Source: CBFFRJ01 sp051486985
Lineage (GTDB): Bacteria; Pseudomonadota; Gammaproteobacteria; Enterobacterales; Enterobacteriaceae
DNA length: 64,000 bases
Direction: 5' to 3'
Assembly: GCF_051486985.1 (NCBI RefSeq)
Contig: NZ_JAHVDV010000028.1
Location: forward strand, 8,352-72,351
A program made the position numbers and the translations under genes. The notes below the pieces were generated by a model. The model saw nothing but the letters and a program-made list of their open reading frames with translations, made no database searches and was not told where the DNA came from. Shown here one piece after another: positions 1 to 9,179 of this stretch (its first letter is position 1; each line of letters begins with the position of its first letter).

Positions 1-57
1 GCTTTCCCCGCATACTGGACTGCCGCTTTTTTGAACCAGGAAACAGAACCTCTGACA

Positions 58-621
58 ATGAATTTACAGCATCACTTTCTGATTGCCATGCCTGCTCTCC
101 AGGATCCGCTGTTTCGCCGTTCCGTGGTTTACATCTGCGAATACAACGACGATGGAGCAATGGGGCTTATCATCAATAAACCTCTGGAAAACCTGAAAGT
201 TGAAGGGGTTCTGGACAAACTAAAAATTCACCCGGAGGAGCGCGATCCGGCGATCCGTCTGGATAAACCCGTGCTGTTAGGTGGGCCGCTGGCGGAAGAC
301 CGCGGCTTTATACTGCACACGCCGCCGAACAACTTCTCCTCCAGCATCCGCGTGTCTGATAACACCATCATCACCACATCCCGTGATGTACTGGAGACGA
401 TGGGCACCGCCAGTCAGCCAAAAGAGGTGCTGGTCGCTCTCGGTTATTCTTCCTGGGAGAAGGGTCAGCTTGAGCAGGAAATTCTCGATAATGCCTGGCT
501 GACGGCCCCGGCAGATTTGAACATTTTGTTTAAAACGCCCATTGCCGAGCGCTGGCGTGAAGCGGCGAAGCTCATCGGGATTGATATTCTGACCATGCCC
601 GGCGTGGCAGGACATGCCTGA
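58..621 (+). CDS. yqgE: YqgE/AlgH family protein
   Basis: This 187-residue protein has the same length as E. coli YqgE and starts with the same residues ([12 protein letters not shown]). The ATG at 58 was chosen over an upstream TTG at 31 because an AGGAAACA ribosome site lies at 38-45 and the family starts at this Met. The family is cytoplasmic and of unknown biochemical function. It is almost always found next to ruvX, and here the stop codon overlaps the ruvX start in a TGATG, which suggests translational coupling. The conserved [10 protein letters not shown] block is present at about residues 80-90. No lesion is seen. Confidence 0.95.
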   Translation: MNLQHHFLIAMPALQDPLFRRSVVYICEYNDDGAMGLIINKPLENLKVEGVLDKLKIHPEERDPAIRLDKPVLLGGPLAEDRGFILHTPPNNFSSSIRVSDNTIITTSRDVLETMGTASQPKEVLVALGYSSWEKGQLEQEILDNAWLTAPADLNILFKTPIAERWREAAKLIGIDILTMPGVAGHA

Positions 622-1037
622 TGAGTGGCACCTTACTGGCATTTGACTTCGGAACAAAGAGTATTGGCGTTGCTATCGGACAGCGCATTACCGGGACTGC
701 GCGTCCGCTTAGTGCGCTGAAAGCCCAGGACGGCACGCCGGACTGGAATCTCATCGAAAAATTGATAAAAGAGTGGCAGCCGGAAGCGGTGATCGTCGGG
801 CTCCCCTTAAACATGGACGGCACGGAGCAACCGCTTACCGCGCGTGCCCGTAAGTTTGCCAACCGTATTCATGGTCGTTTCGGCGTGACGGTTACCCTGC
901 ATGACGAGCGTCTGAGCACCGTTGAAGCCCGTGCGGGGCTGTTCGAACATGGCGGTTTTCGTGCCCTTAACAAAGGCAGCATTGATTCTGCCTCTGCGGT
1001 TATTATTCTCGAAAGCTATTTCGAACAGCACCTCTGA
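621..1037 (+). CDS. ruvX: RuvX/YqgF, pre-16S rRNA processing nuclease
   Basis: This is a 138-residue RNase H-fold protein. The N-terminal strand carries the [11 protein letters not shown] signature with the first catalytic Asp. The GLPLNMDG and [10 protein letters not shown] blocks are also present. The family (YqgF) is known to process the 5' end of 16S rRNA in E. coli and was once predicted to be a Holliday junction resolvase. Its ATG overlaps the yqgE stop by one base. The length matches the E. coli protein and all family motifs are intact. Confidence 0.95.
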   Translation: MSGTLLAFDFGTKSIGVAIGQRITGTARPLSALKAQDGTPDWNLIEKLIKEWQPEAVIVGLPLNMDGTEQPLTARARKFANRIHGRFGVTVTLHDERLSTVEARAGLFEHGGFRALNKGSIDSASAVIILESYFEQHL

Positions 1038-1043
1038 CAGAAC

Positions 1044-1064
1044 GGGCTGAGCACGCTTCAGCCC
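1044..1064 (+). terminator. Probable terminator of yqgE-ruvX
   Basis: A GGGCTGA/TCAGCCC stem (1044-1050 with 1058-1064) is followed by a pyrimidine run. It lies just after the ruvX stop, as expected for an operon terminator. Confidence 0.6.
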
Positions 1065-1174
1065 TTCTCTTCTCCTCACAACAGCAGCCATGCTCCCTCG
1101 ATCGCCCTCACAGTTTTGAGGCGACTTTTTTGCATTCCGCTAATTGTTTCTATAAAAGAAACATAAGAAAGAAA

Positions 1175-1867
1175 TTATGGCTGTTGCGTCAGTCGTCGTG
1201 CAAGGGTGTGAAGTTCGCTCAGTCGCTCATCGACGACCGTCGCATCGACCTGCCACATTCCGGCAAACGCCAGCGCGGCGGAGTGTGCGCCGAGAGGTTT
1301 TGCCATTGAGACTTCGCCGTCGTCGTGATGCCAGACCACGCGCCCTTCGGCCCGCTGTTGGGCAACATGCGGGGCCAGTTGCTGCCACTGTTCCGCAGTG
1401 AACCGCTTTTGCAGCGTCTCATCGGTTTCGGCGGCGAGCAGCGCCATACCGATAACCGATTGCCATGCAGGCAACATATGGAAGCCCGCCAGTGCCTGAG
1501 TGACCTGAGTACCGGGTTCAGAGTGATAAATGTAGATAACCTGATCCTCCCAGAGTACGCCCATCGCTACTACGATGTCTTTGGGGGCGTAAGTTTCCAG
1601 AAGTGGCAGGGCCTGGGAAAAGAGTGAAGAACCGCGAATGGCCTGGGCTGCCAGCGCGTGAATACCCGGCCCCGGCAGGTAGCGACGTTGTTCATCCTGC
1701 ATGGTCAGCCCTATAGAAGCCATGGTCATCAGCAAACGGTTCACACGTGTCGTGTTGATGCCCATCAGTCTTGCCAGCTCGCGACAGCCAATCGCGCGGC
1801 CGCTGGAGACAAGGTACTGCAGGCAGCGAATTCCATCTATCAGGCTTTGGTTCGGTTGTGAGGACAT
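1175..1867 (-). CDS. IclR-family transcriptional regulator
   Basis: This 230-residue protein has an N-terminal winged helix (residues 8-65, with CRELARLMGINTTRVNRLL as the recognition region) and an IclR-type effector domain behind it. IclR regulators usually control a neighbouring catabolic gene and bind a small organic acid or aromatic compound. This one is divergent from the FAD oxidoreductase gene, with 64 bases between the start codons, so that gene is its most likely target. The pair is inserted between ruvX and yggR, which are close together in E. coli K-12. The effector is unknown. Confidence 0.85.
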   Translation of the reverse strand: MSSQPNQSLIDGIRCLQYLVSSGRAIGCRELARLMGINTTRVNRLLMTMASIGLTMQDEQRRYLPGPGIHALAAQAIRGSSLFSQALPLLETYAPKDIVVAMGVLWEDQVIYIYHSEPGTQVTQALAGFHMLPAWQSVIGMALLAAETDETLQKRFTAEQWQQLAPHVAQQRAEGRVVWHHDDGEVSMAKPLGAHSAALAFAGMWQVDATVVDERLSELHTLARRLTQQP

Positions 1868-1931
1868 ACAGGCTTATCTCGCAGGTGACATTAAGCGTCG
1901 ATTTTACCGACAGTAAAGAAGGATACAAGGC

Positions 1932-4190
1932 ATGAACATCTATCCGCAAACCGGGACGAGAACCTTTCCGTCACTGCAGTCAAAGGCCGACCTGCTGGTC
2001 GCGGGAGGAGGACTGGCCGGGCTATGTGCCGCCCTTGCTGCCGCACGGGATGGGTTGCAGGTGATACTCGTACAGGACAGACCCGTTCTGGGGGGGAATG
2101 CCTCAAGCGAAGTGCGCCTGTGGGCTAACGGCGCCACCTCTCATATGGGGAACAATAACCGCTGGGCGCGCGAAGGCGGCATCATGGGTGAGATCCTGGA
2201 GGAGAACCTCTGGCGGAATAAAGAGGGTAACCCGGTGATGTTCGATCTGGTGCTGCTCGATCTTGCCAGAAGCCAGCCGGGCCTGACGCTGCTGCTTAAC
2301 ACCACCATTTACGCGCTGGAAAAAACGCAAAATGCCATCACGCAGGTGAGTGCATTTAACGCCATCAATGAGACGTTTTATACCATTGCTGCCGACCAGT
2401 TTTGCGATGCGACGGGCGATGGCGTGCTCGGTTTTCTGGCGGGAGCCGAATACCGCGACGGAGCAGAAGAGGTCGATGAGCTGGGAGAGAAAATGGCTCC
2501 CGGTGATAACTTCGGCCATAAGCTGGGTCACTCTATTTATTTCTACACCAAACAGACTTCAGGCCCGGTAAATTTCGTCCCACCCTCTTTTGCCCTGCAG
2601 GACATCACCACCATTCCCCGCTATAAGCGTCTGACGTCCACGCTCAACGGTTGCGATCTGTGGTGGCTGGAATGGGGCGGACGCCTGGACACCGTGCACG
2701 CGAGCGAAGAGATCAAATGGGAGTTGTGGAAAATCGTCTGGGGTGTCTGGGACTACATTAAAAACTCCGGCGACTTTCCGGAAGCCGCTAACATGACCAT
2801 TGAATGGGTCGGCATGATACCCGGTAAACGCGAAAGCCGACGTTTCGTTGGAGAGCATCTGTTGTGCCAGCAGGATATCATTGAACAACGCGACCACTAC
2901 GATGCCGTAGCCTACGGAGGCTGGTCGATTGACCTGCACCCCGCCGATGGCGTTTACAGCACCCACGACGGCTGTCGCCAGTTTCACAGCAAAGGCACTT
3001 ACACCATCCCTTTGCGCAGTCTCTACAGCCGCTCTCTGGATAATCTCTTCCTGACAGGCCGGCTCATTTCTGCCTCCCACGTCGCTTTTGGCAGTGCACG
3101 CGTGATGTGCACCTGCGGCCTGCTGGGTGAAGTGGTCGGTCGCGCCGCCGCGCTCTGTAAAATCCACCAGCTCACCCCGGCGCAGCTGGCAGAGCGCGAC
3201 CAGGTAAAATTATTACAACAGCAGTTGCAGGCCAGCGGCTGTTACATTCCCCGTCAGTGGCTGGATGACCCGGCGCAAGGCGCTACGGTGAGCGCCAGCA
3301 GTGAATATGCCCTCACCTCGCTTTTGCCCAGTGGCAACTGGCATTCGCTGAGCGAGCGAATGGCGGTTTTACTGCCGGTAAAAGCGGGCGAGTCGCTGGG
3401 CGAAATCAGTGTGCGCCTGCGTTCGCCTTCGCACCAGCCGCTTACCCTCTCTCTGCTGGGTAGTGCCCGTAGCGGGAACTTCACCCCCGATTATCAGTAC
3501 GACAGCTGCACCCTCGACGTGGATGGCGAGCAGAACTACAGGTTTAGGTTCGCCTGGCAAAGCGATCGTGACCAGTACGTTTTCCTCGCCTTTGACGCCT
3601 GCGAAAAGGTGGAGATCGCGCTGACAGATACCCAACTGCCCGGCATTATGACGGTGTTCAACAGCCTGAACGCCCGCGTCGCTAAACACACCCGCCAGGT
3701 TGCAGATGGTGATTACGGCGTCGATGAGTTCGATTTCTGGCTGCCGCGCCGTCGCCCGCATCAGGTGATGCCTGCACTCACTTTTAGCCAGCCATTAACC
3801 GTTTTTCGGGCGGAGAATGTTCTAAACGGTCGCCTGCGCCCGGAACAGCAAACCAATGCCTGGGTACCTGCTGCGGATGACCCGCACCCGACGTTGCGCT
3901 GGCAGTGGAGTGAAGCTATCCCCTTCTCAGCGCTGACGCTTATTCAGGACAACGATTTCGATAACGCGATGGAAACGGTGCAGATGGGCCATCACCAGGC
4001 AGTGACTCCGCACTGCATCACCCATTATCGACTCTGGGCTGACGACAGGTTACTTGCAGAAGTGACCAGCAATCACCATTCCGTCTGCGGGCACCGCTTG
4101 CCTGAGCCTGTTACCGCGCACGAAGTGCGCCTGGAGATCCTCGCCACCGCGGGTGCGCTCCCCGCCGTCTATTCGCTGAACATCCGTTAA
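1932..4190 (+). CDS. Large FAD-dependent oxidoreductase (FAD_oxidored family)
   Basis: This 752-residue protein begins with a Rossmann motif (VAGGGLAGLCAALAAAR, about residues 22-38), followed by the GGNASSEVR block typical of PF12831 FAD oxidoreductases. A second conserved block (FLTGRLISASHVAFGSARV) lies near residue 375. The last 300 residues or so look like beta-sandwich modules and have no recognised catalytic motif. There is no signal peptide, so it is probably cytoplasmic. The substrate is unknown; related proteins are often found with carbohydrate-use genes. An RBS (GAAGGATAC) precedes the ATG. The gene ends in a shared TTAA with the convergent yggR. The adjacent IclR gene is the probable regulator. 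Confidence 0.8.
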   Translation: MNIYPQTGTRTFPSLQSKADLLVAGGGLAGLCAALAAARDGLQVILVQDRPVLGGNASSEVRLWANGATSHMGNNNRWAREGGIMGEILEENLWRNKEGNPVMFDLVLLDLARSQPGLTLLLNTTIYALEKTQNAITQVSAFNAINETFYTIAADQFCDATGDGVLGFLAGAEYRDGAEEVDELGEKMAPGDNFGHKLGHSIYFYTKQTSGPVNFVPPSFALQDITTIPRYKRLTSTLNGCDLWWLEWGGRLDTVHASEEIKWELWKIVWGVWDYIKNSGDFPEAANMTIEWVGMIPGKRESRRFVGEHLLCQQDIIEQRDHYDAVAYGGWSIDLHPADGVYSTHDGCRQFHSKGTYTIPLRSLYSRSLDNLFLTGRLISASHVAFGSARVMCTCGLLGEVVGRAAALCKIHQLTPAQLAERDQVKLLQQQLQASGCYIPRQWLDDPAQGATVSASSEYALTSLLPSGNWHSLSERMAVLLPVKAGESLGEISVRLRSPSHQPLTLSLLGSARSGNFTPDYQYDSCTLDVDGEQNYRFRFAWQSDRDQYVFLAFDACEKVEIALTDTQLPGIMTVFNSLNARVAKHTRQVADGDYGVDEFDFWLPRRRPHQVMPALTFSQPLTVFRAENVLNGRLRPEQQTNAWVPAADDPHPTLRWQWSEAIPFSALTLIQDNDFDNAMETVQMGHHQAVTPHCITHYRLWADDRLLAEVTSNHHSVCGHRLPEPVTAHEVRLEILATAGALPAVYSLNIR

Positions 4191-5167
4191 AGCCAGCCCT
4201 GGGCCTGCCGCTGTTGCAGACTCTGGGCAAAGGTCTGCATACCGGCCTGCTGCCCGGTTTGCAGCAGGCCGGGTAGCTGGTGGGTTTTTCCCTCACGGAT
4301 GAGGTTCGCCACCGCCGGAGTATTAATCAGTAATTCAAACAGCGCCACACGACCGCCCTGCTTGTCCGCCTCCAGCCGCTGTGCCAGCACCCCCTGCAAA
4401 CTGCCGGCAAGCTGGCTGCGTACCGGGTCTTTCTCCTGGGCGGGAAAGGTATCCACAAGGCGCTCTATAGCCTGATGGGCACCCCGGGTATGCAGCGTTG
4501 CCAGCACCAGGTGCCCGGTTTCTGCCGCCGTCAGCGCCAGACGAATGGTTTCGCTGTCGCGCAGTTCCCCCAGCAAAATGACATCCGGGTCCTCACGCAG
4601 CGCGGCCCGCAAACCTGCTGCGAAAGAGATACAGTGAGGGCCAATCTCCCGCTGCTGGATCAAACAGCGCTCGCTGGAGTGAATAAACTCCACCGGATCC
4701 TCGAGCGTCAGAATATGGCCGTCGAGTTGATGATTAAGATGGCTGACCATCGCCGAGAGCGTCGTCGATTTGCCGCTACCCGTCGCACCGGTCACCAGAA
4801 TCAGTCCATTCTCCCGCGCCAGCAGGTCGGGTAACAGTGGCGGTGCATCGAGGTCGGCCAGCGTCGGGCAACGGGTCGGCAGCAGTCGCAAGGCCAGAGA
4901 TAGCCCCCTCTCATGGCGAAATGCGCTGGCGCGCAGCCGCTGCTGGTTTTGGGTAGTGAGCGCAAAATCCGCCTGGCCCTCATGCAGCAACTGGCGCTGC
5001 TGGCTCTCGCTTAAGCACTGACTCAGCAAGGCGTTGATATCGGGAGAGTCAAAGGGGGCTATCTCAAGCCTTCCCTGCCTGCGCCAGCGCGGCGCGTGAC
5101 GATCGCACAGGTGTAGATCCGAGACATTATGCTTTACACTAAGCTCCACGATTTTTTCCATATCCAT
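4187..5167 (-). CDS. yggR: PilT-like type IV pilus ATPase YggR
   Basis: This 326-residue protein has the same length as E. coli YggR. It carries the Walker A motif GATGSGKST, the Asp box region LTLEDPVE, a Walker B region EDPDVILLGELRD, and the His box TGHLVLATLHT. These define the GspE/PilT secretion ATPase family, close to twitching-motility retraction ATPases. No pilus assembly genes are adjacent, so its role is unproven. It is divergent from yggS with only 17 bases between start codons, so the promoters must overlap coding sequence. Its stop overlaps the stop of the FAD oxidoreductase gene. Confidence 0.92.
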   Translation of the reverse strand: MDMEKIVELSVKHNVSDLHLCDRHAPRWRRQGRLEIAPFDSPDINALLSQCLSESQQRQLLHEGQADFALTTQNQQRLRASAFRHERGLSLALRLLPTRCPTLADLDAPPLLPDLLARENGLILVTGATGSGKSTTLSAMVSHLNHQLDGHILTLEDPVEFIHSSERCLIQQREIGPHCISFAAGLRAALREDPDVILLGELRDSETIRLALTAAETGHLVLATLHTRGAHQAIERLVDTFPAQEKDPVRSQLAGSLQGVLAQRLEADKQGGRVALFELLINTPAVANLIREGKTHQLPGLLQTGQQAGMQTFAQSLQQRQAQGWL

Positions 5168-5184
5168 AAAGCCATCCTGGGACT

Positions 5185-5889
5185 ATGAACGATATAGCGC
5201 ATAACCTGGCACAGGTCCGGGCCAAAATCTCAGCCGCGGCAACAGCTTGCGGCCGTGATCCAGAAGAAATTACGTTGCTTGCGGTCAGTAAAACCAAACC
5301 TGCGAGCGCCGTCGCAGAAGCATTTGAGGCAGGCCATCGGGCGTTTGGTGAGAACTACGTGCAGGAAGGCGTTGATAAAATCCTTCATTTTCGCGAACAG
5401 GGCGTGAAAGGTCTGCAATGGCACTTTATTGGCCCGCTGCAATCCAACAAAAGCCGCCTGGTGGCGGAACATTTTGACTGGTGCCATACCGTTGACCGGC
5501 TCAAAATTGCCACCCGTTTAAGCGAACAGCGCCCGGCCTCGATGCCGCCGCTGAACGTGCTCATTCAGGTCAACATCAGCGACGAGCAGAGTAAATCCGG
5601 CATTACGCCAGAGGAACTGGAAGCGCTGGCAGCCCAGGTGGTGGAACTGCCGGGCATACGGTTACGCGGGCTAATGGCGATCCCCGCCCCGGAAACCGAT
5701 TACGAACGTCAGTTAGCCGTGGCGCGTCAAATGGCTGTCGCATTTGACGCGCTTAAGGTACGTTACCCTGGCGTAGATACCCTTTCTTTAGGGATGTCTG
5801 ACGATATGGAAGCCGCGATTGCGGCCGGAAGCACCCTTGTGCGCATCGGAACCGCCATTTTTGGCGCGCGCGATTACACAAAAAACTAA
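5185..5889 (+). CDS. yggS: YggS, pyridoxal phosphate homeostasis protein
   Basis: This 234-residue protein has the PROSC/YggS fold. Lys36 in AVSKTK is the residue that binds PLP in this family, and the GENYVQE and SLGMSDDMEAAI blocks are intact. The family has no known enzymatic activity and acts in vitamin B6 and amino-acid homeostasis in the cytoplasm. It heads a tight cluster with yggT, yggU, rdgB and hemW, the same order as in E. coli, and is probably cotranscribed with them. Confidence 0.95.
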   Translation: MNDIAHNLAQVRAKISAAATACGRDPEEITLLAVSKTKPASAVAEAFEAGHRAFGENYVQEGVDKILHFREQGVKGLQWHFIGPLQSNKSRLVAEHFDWCHTVDRLKIATRLSEQRPASMPPLNVLIQVNISDEQSKSGITPEELEALAAQVVELPGIRLRGLMAIPAPETDYERQLAVARQMAVAFDALKVRYPGVDTLSLGMSDDMEAAIAAGSTLVRIGTAIFGARDYTKN

Positions 5890-5907
5890 GGAAACCTGAG
5901 GAACGCC

Positions 5908-6471
5908 ATGAATACGTTGTCCACACTCCTTTCACTGCTCATCCAGGCTTACACCATGGTACTGCTGCTGCGTATCTGGATGCAGTGGGCGCGCTGTGAT
6001 TTCTACAATCCCTTTTCGCAGTTTATTGTGAAGATAACCCAGCCGATTGTTGGCCCGCTGCGCCGCGTGCTTCCTTCTATGGGGCCAATAGACAGCGCAT
6101 CACTGCTGATCGCGCTGGTGCTCTGCGTCATTAAGGTATTTTTAAACCCCTATGTCACTATGGACGGCGTGTTTATCGTACTGGCCGCGCTGCTCATCAT
6201 CCTCAAAACCGTCGGCTCGCTGATTTTCTGGGTACTGCTGGCGATGGCGATCATGAGCTGGGTAAGCCAGGGGCGTAGCCCGGTTGAGTACGTGCTGCTG
6301 CAACTGACCGAACCACTGCTGCGTCCGATTCGTCGTCTGCTGCCGTCGATGGGCGGCATTGATTTCTCACCGATGATCCTCGTGCTGCTGATGTATGTCA
6401 TCAACATGGGCGTGATGGAGTTTCTGGCCAACACTATCGTGCCGCTGGCCTACATCTGGAGCTGGGCGTGA
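5908..6471 (+). CDS. yggT: YggT-family inner-membrane protein
   Basis: This 187-residue protein consists of two YGGT repeats (about residues 1-90 and 100-187). Each has two hydrophobic segments around a conserved P(I/L)RR(V/L)LPSMG block. It is predicted to sit in the inner membrane. Its function is not established, though the family has been linked to osmotic tolerance. It follows yggS by 18 bases, and its stop overlaps the yggU GTG start. Confidence 0.93.
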   Translation: MNTLSTLLSLLIQAYTMVLLLRIWMQWARCDFYNPFSQFIVKITQPIVGPLRRVLPSMGPIDSASLLIALVLCVIKVFLNPYVTMDGVFIVLAALLIILKTVGSLIFWVLLAMAIMSWVSQGRSPVEYVLLQLTEPLLRPIRRLLPSMGGIDFSPMILVLLMYVINMGVMEFLANTIVPLAYIWSWA

Positions 6472-6758
6472 GTGCTGTCACTTCTGGTGACGACGGGCTG
6501 GTACTGCGGCTGTATATACAGCCAAAGGCCAGCCGTGACACGATTGTTGGGCTGCATGGCGACGAGTTGAAAGTCGCCATCACCGCCCCGCCGGTGGATG
6601 GGCAGGCTAATGCGCATCTGGTGAAATATCTTGCGAAACAGTTTCGGGTAGCTAAAAACCAGGTGCTGATTGAAAAAGGCGAACTGGGCCGCCATAAACA
6701 GGTCAAAATTACCCATCCGCAACAGATTCCTTCGGCCATTACGGCCCTGATTAAGTAG
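6468..6758 (+). CDS. yggU: DUF167 family protein YggU
   Basis: This 96-residue cytoplasmic protein belongs to the DUF167 family and its function is unknown. The N-terminus ([14 protein letters not shown]) aligns with E. coli YggU, which supports the GTG start at 6468 inside a GTGA overlap with yggT. The core IQPKASRD and APPVDGQAN motifs are present. It is probably translationally coupled to yggT. Confidence 0.93.
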   Translation: MSAVTSGDDGLVLRLYIQPKASRDTIVGLHGDELKVAITAPPVDGQANAHLVKYLAKQFRVAKNQVLIEKGELGRHKQVKITHPQQIPSAITALIK

Positions 6759-6766
6759 GACCCATT

Positions 6767-7360
6767 ATGCAAAAAGTTGTTCTCGCCACCGGTAATGCCG
6801 GTAAAGTGCGCGAGCTTGCCTCGCTGCTGAGTGATTTCGGTCTGGATATTGTCGCGCAAACTGAACTGGGCGTGGATTCGGCCGACGAGACCGGGCTGAC
6901 GTTTATTGAAAACGCCATTTTAAAAGCGCGCCATGCCGCTAAGGTGACCGGCCTGCCAGCCATTGCCGATGATTCCGGGCTGGCCGTTGATGCGCTGGGG
7001 GGCGCACCGGGGATCTACTCCGCGCGTTACTCTGGTGTGGACGCCACTGACGAAGCCAATCTGCAAAAACTGCTCATCACCCTGGAGGCGGTGCCGGATG
7101 ACAAACGTCAGGCTCAGTTCCACTGCGTGCTGGTCTATATGCGCCATGCCGACGACCCGACCCCGCTGGTTTGCCACGGCAGTTGGCCTGGCGTGATTAC
7201 GCGCGCACCTGCTGGCCAGGGCGGGTTTGGTTACGATCCGATTTTCTATGTTCCGACGGAGGGTAAAACCGCCGCCGAGCTGACTCGCGAAGAGAAGAGC
7301 GCCATCTCCCACCGTGGGCAGGCGTTGAAACTGTTACTGGAAGCATTACGTAATGGCTAA
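6767..7360 (+). CDS. rdgB: RdgB, XTP/dITP diphosphatase
   Basis: This 197-residue enzyme hydrolyses non-canonical purine triphosphates such as dITP and XTP, keeping hypoxanthine and xanthine out of DNA. The nucleotide-binding [10 protein letters not shown] motif is at the N-terminus. The catalytic [12 protein letters not shown] block is near residue 68, and the C-terminal SHRGQAL motif is present. Length and motifs match the family. It overlaps hemW by 8 bases, as in E. coli. Confidence 0.95.
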   Translation: MQKVVLATGNAGKVRELASLLSDFGLDIVAQTELGVDSADETGLTFIENAILKARHAAKVTGLPAIADDSGLAVDALGGAPGIYSARYSGVDATDEANLQKLLITLEAVPDDKRQAQFHCVLVYMRHADDPTPLVCHGSWPGVITRAPAGQGGFGYDPIFYVPTEGKTAAELTREEKSAISHRGQALKLLLEALRNG

Positions 7361-8495
7361 GTTGCCACCTCTGAGTCTTTATATTCACATTCCGTGGTGC
7401 GTGCAGAAATGCCCCTACTGCGATTTCAATTCCCATGCGCTTAAAGGCGAGGTGCCGCACGACGATTACGTGCAGCATCTGCTTGCCGATCTTGATATCG
7501 ATGTCCCTTACGCGCAGGGGCGTGAAGTAAAGACCATCTTTATTGGTGGCGGTACGCCGAGCCTGCTCTCCGGCCCGGCGATGCAGACGCTGCTGGACGG
7601 CGTGCGTGCGCGCCTGAACCTGGCAGCGGATGCGGAAATTACGATGGAAGCCAACCCCGGAACCGTCGAAGCGGACCGCTTTGTCGATTACCAGCGGGCC
7701 GGGGTCAACCGCATCTCCATCGGCGTGCAAAGCTTTAGCGAACAAAAGTTGCAGAAGCTGGGGCGCATTCACGGTCCGGATGAAGCAAAGCGTGCCGCAC
7801 ACCTGGCGACGGGCCTGGGTCTGCGCAGTTTTAACCTGGATTTGATGCACGGCCTGCCGGATCAGTCACTGGAAGAAGCGCTGGATGATTTGCGCCAGGC
7901 CATTGCACTGAACCCGCCGCACCTCTCCTGGTACCAGTTAACTATTGAACCTAACACCCTGTTTGGTTCGCGCCCACCCGTGCTGCCGGACGACGATGCC
8001 TTATGGGATATCTTCGAGCGTGGTCACCAGTTGCTGACCGCCGCCGGTTATCAGCAGTACGAGACCTCGGCCTATGCGAAACCGGGTTACCAGTGCCAGC
8101 ATAACCTTAACTACTGGCGCTTTGGTGACTATCTCGGCATCGGCTGCGGCGCGCACGGCAAAGTCACCTTCCCGGACGGACGTATATTGCGCACGGCGAA
8201 AACGCGCCATCCGCGCGGTTATATGCAGGGGCGCTATCTGGAACGTCAGCACGACGTAGAGGCTGCAGATAAACCGTTCGAGTTCTTTATGAACCGCTTC
8301 CGTTTGCTGGAGGCCGCACCGCGTGAAGAGTTCACTCTGTTCACGGGGCTGGACGAAAGCGTGATTCGCCCGCAGCTTGATGAGGCGCTGGCAAAAGGCT
8401 ACCTCACCGAGTGCGATAAATACTGGCAAATCACCGAACACGGTAAGCTGTTCCTCAACTCCCTGCTGGAGCTGTTCCTCGCCGAAGAGTCCTGA
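7353..8495 (+). CDS. hemW: HemW, radical SAM heme chaperone
   Basis: This 380-residue radical SAM protein has the cluster ligands Cys16, Cys20 and Cys23 (WCVQKCPYC), followed by a GGGTPS motif. The family resembles coproporphyrinogen dehydrogenase HemN but is known to bind and transfer heme rather than make it. The HemN-type C-terminal domain ([11 protein letters not shown]) is intact. It is the last gene of the yggS-hemW cluster. In E. coli K-12 yggM and ansB follow, and both are missing here. Confidence 0.94.
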   Translation: MAKLPPLSLYIHIPWCVQKCPYCDFNSHALKGEVPHDDYVQHLLADLDIDVPYAQGREVKTIFIGGGTPSLLSGPAMQTLLDGVRARLNLAADAEITMEANPGTVEADRFVDYQRAGVNRISIGVQSFSEQKLQKLGRIHGPDEAKRAAHLATGLGLRSFNLDLMHGLPDQSLEEALDDLRQAIALNPPHLSWYQLTIEPNTLFGSRPPVLPDDDALWDIFERGHQLLTAAGYQQYETSAYAKPGYQCQHNLNYWRFGDYLGIGCGAHGKVTFPDGRILRTAKTRHPRGYMQGRYLERQHDVEAADKPFEFFMNRFRLLEAAPREEFTLFTGLDESVIRPQLDEALAKGYLTECDKYWQITEHGKLFLNSLLELFLAEES

Positions 8496-8558
8496 AGCCT
8501 GCTCCAGGTTTTTGCCTCCCGTTCAGCACGCTGTGGATAGAGCTGGCAGAGTGGCGGG

Positions 8559-8921
8559 ATGGAAATCATACGCTCACATGCAAAGCAGCTCAGGCGCGAA
8601 CTGACACAAGAAGAACGACGGCTTTGGTATCTGTTACGCAGCCGTCGGTTTTCTCGTTACAAGTTTCGTCGCCAACACCCCGTTGGTCATTACATCCTTG
8701 ATTTCGCTTTCTGCGAAGCGCGACTTGCCATTGAACTGGATGGTGGTCAGCATGATGAAAGGCACGAATATGATGTTCAGCGAACGGTCTGGTTGAACCA
8801 AAAAGGCTGGCACATCATTCGTTTCTGGAATAATGAATTCAGGGGAAATGAAGAGGCCGTGCTGGAGAAGATATTTGAGGTGCTGCAAACGCTGTTACCC
8901 TCACCCCGGCCCTCTCCCTGA
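8559..8921 (+). CDS. DUF559 (Vsr-like) endonuclease-domain protein
   Basis: This 120-residue protein has the DUF559 core: an RR..F.RYKFRRQHPVG region, then D..F......AIELDGGQHDE, which contains the Asp and Glu expected of a PD-(D/E)XK nuclease, and a C-terminal IIRFWNNE strand. The fold resembles the Vsr mismatch endonuclease. The substrate is unknown. The last residues (LLPSPRPSP) are encoded by the first copy of the GC-rich palindromic repeat that follows, so the natural C-terminus has been replaced or extended by the repeat. It stands alone, with no methylase or transposase beside it, in the place where yggM and ansB lie in E. coli. Confidence 0.75.
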   Translation: MEIIRSHAKQLRRELTQEERRLWYLLRSRRFSRYKFRRQHPVGHYILDFAFCEARLAIELDGGQHDERHEYDVQRTVWLNQKGWHIIRFWNNEFRGNEEAVLEKIFEVLQTLLPSPRPSP

Positions 8922-9163
8922 AAGGGAGAGGGAGAAAAGCCGCACTCGCCTCGCTCTGTGCCCGGGCCTGCCTGGAGAGAGAGGGAAACGGCACCTCGAG
9001 CAGCCCCCTCGCCTTTTAGGGAGAGGGGGAAAGCGGCACTACTGCCTGACACGCCTCGATCGGTCCCCTCGCCTTTTGGGGAGAGGCGGAAAGCGGCACT
9101 ACTGCCTGACACGCCTCGATCGGTCCCCTCGCCCCTTTGGGGAGAGGGTTAGGGTGAGGGGAA
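8896..9163. repeat. Cluster of GC-rich palindromic repeats with a 60-bp tandem unit
   Basis: Four copies of a hairpin-forming element of the type CCCTCNCCCY...GGGGAGAGGG are clustered here. The middle part is a direct tandem repeat of exactly 60 bases: 9001-9060 and 9061-9120 are nearly identical, and a third unit starts at 9121. The last copy ends with GGGTTAGGGTGAGGGG. The same palindrome family recurs at 26398-26507 and 63206-63830. These are probably REP-like intergenic elements. Confidence 0.8.
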
Positions 9164-9179
9164 GAGACAGCGCAAAACT

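Noticed and set aside
31..57. TTG start giving yqgE nine extra residues
   Set aside because: The ATG at 58 has a ribosome site and the conserved family start.
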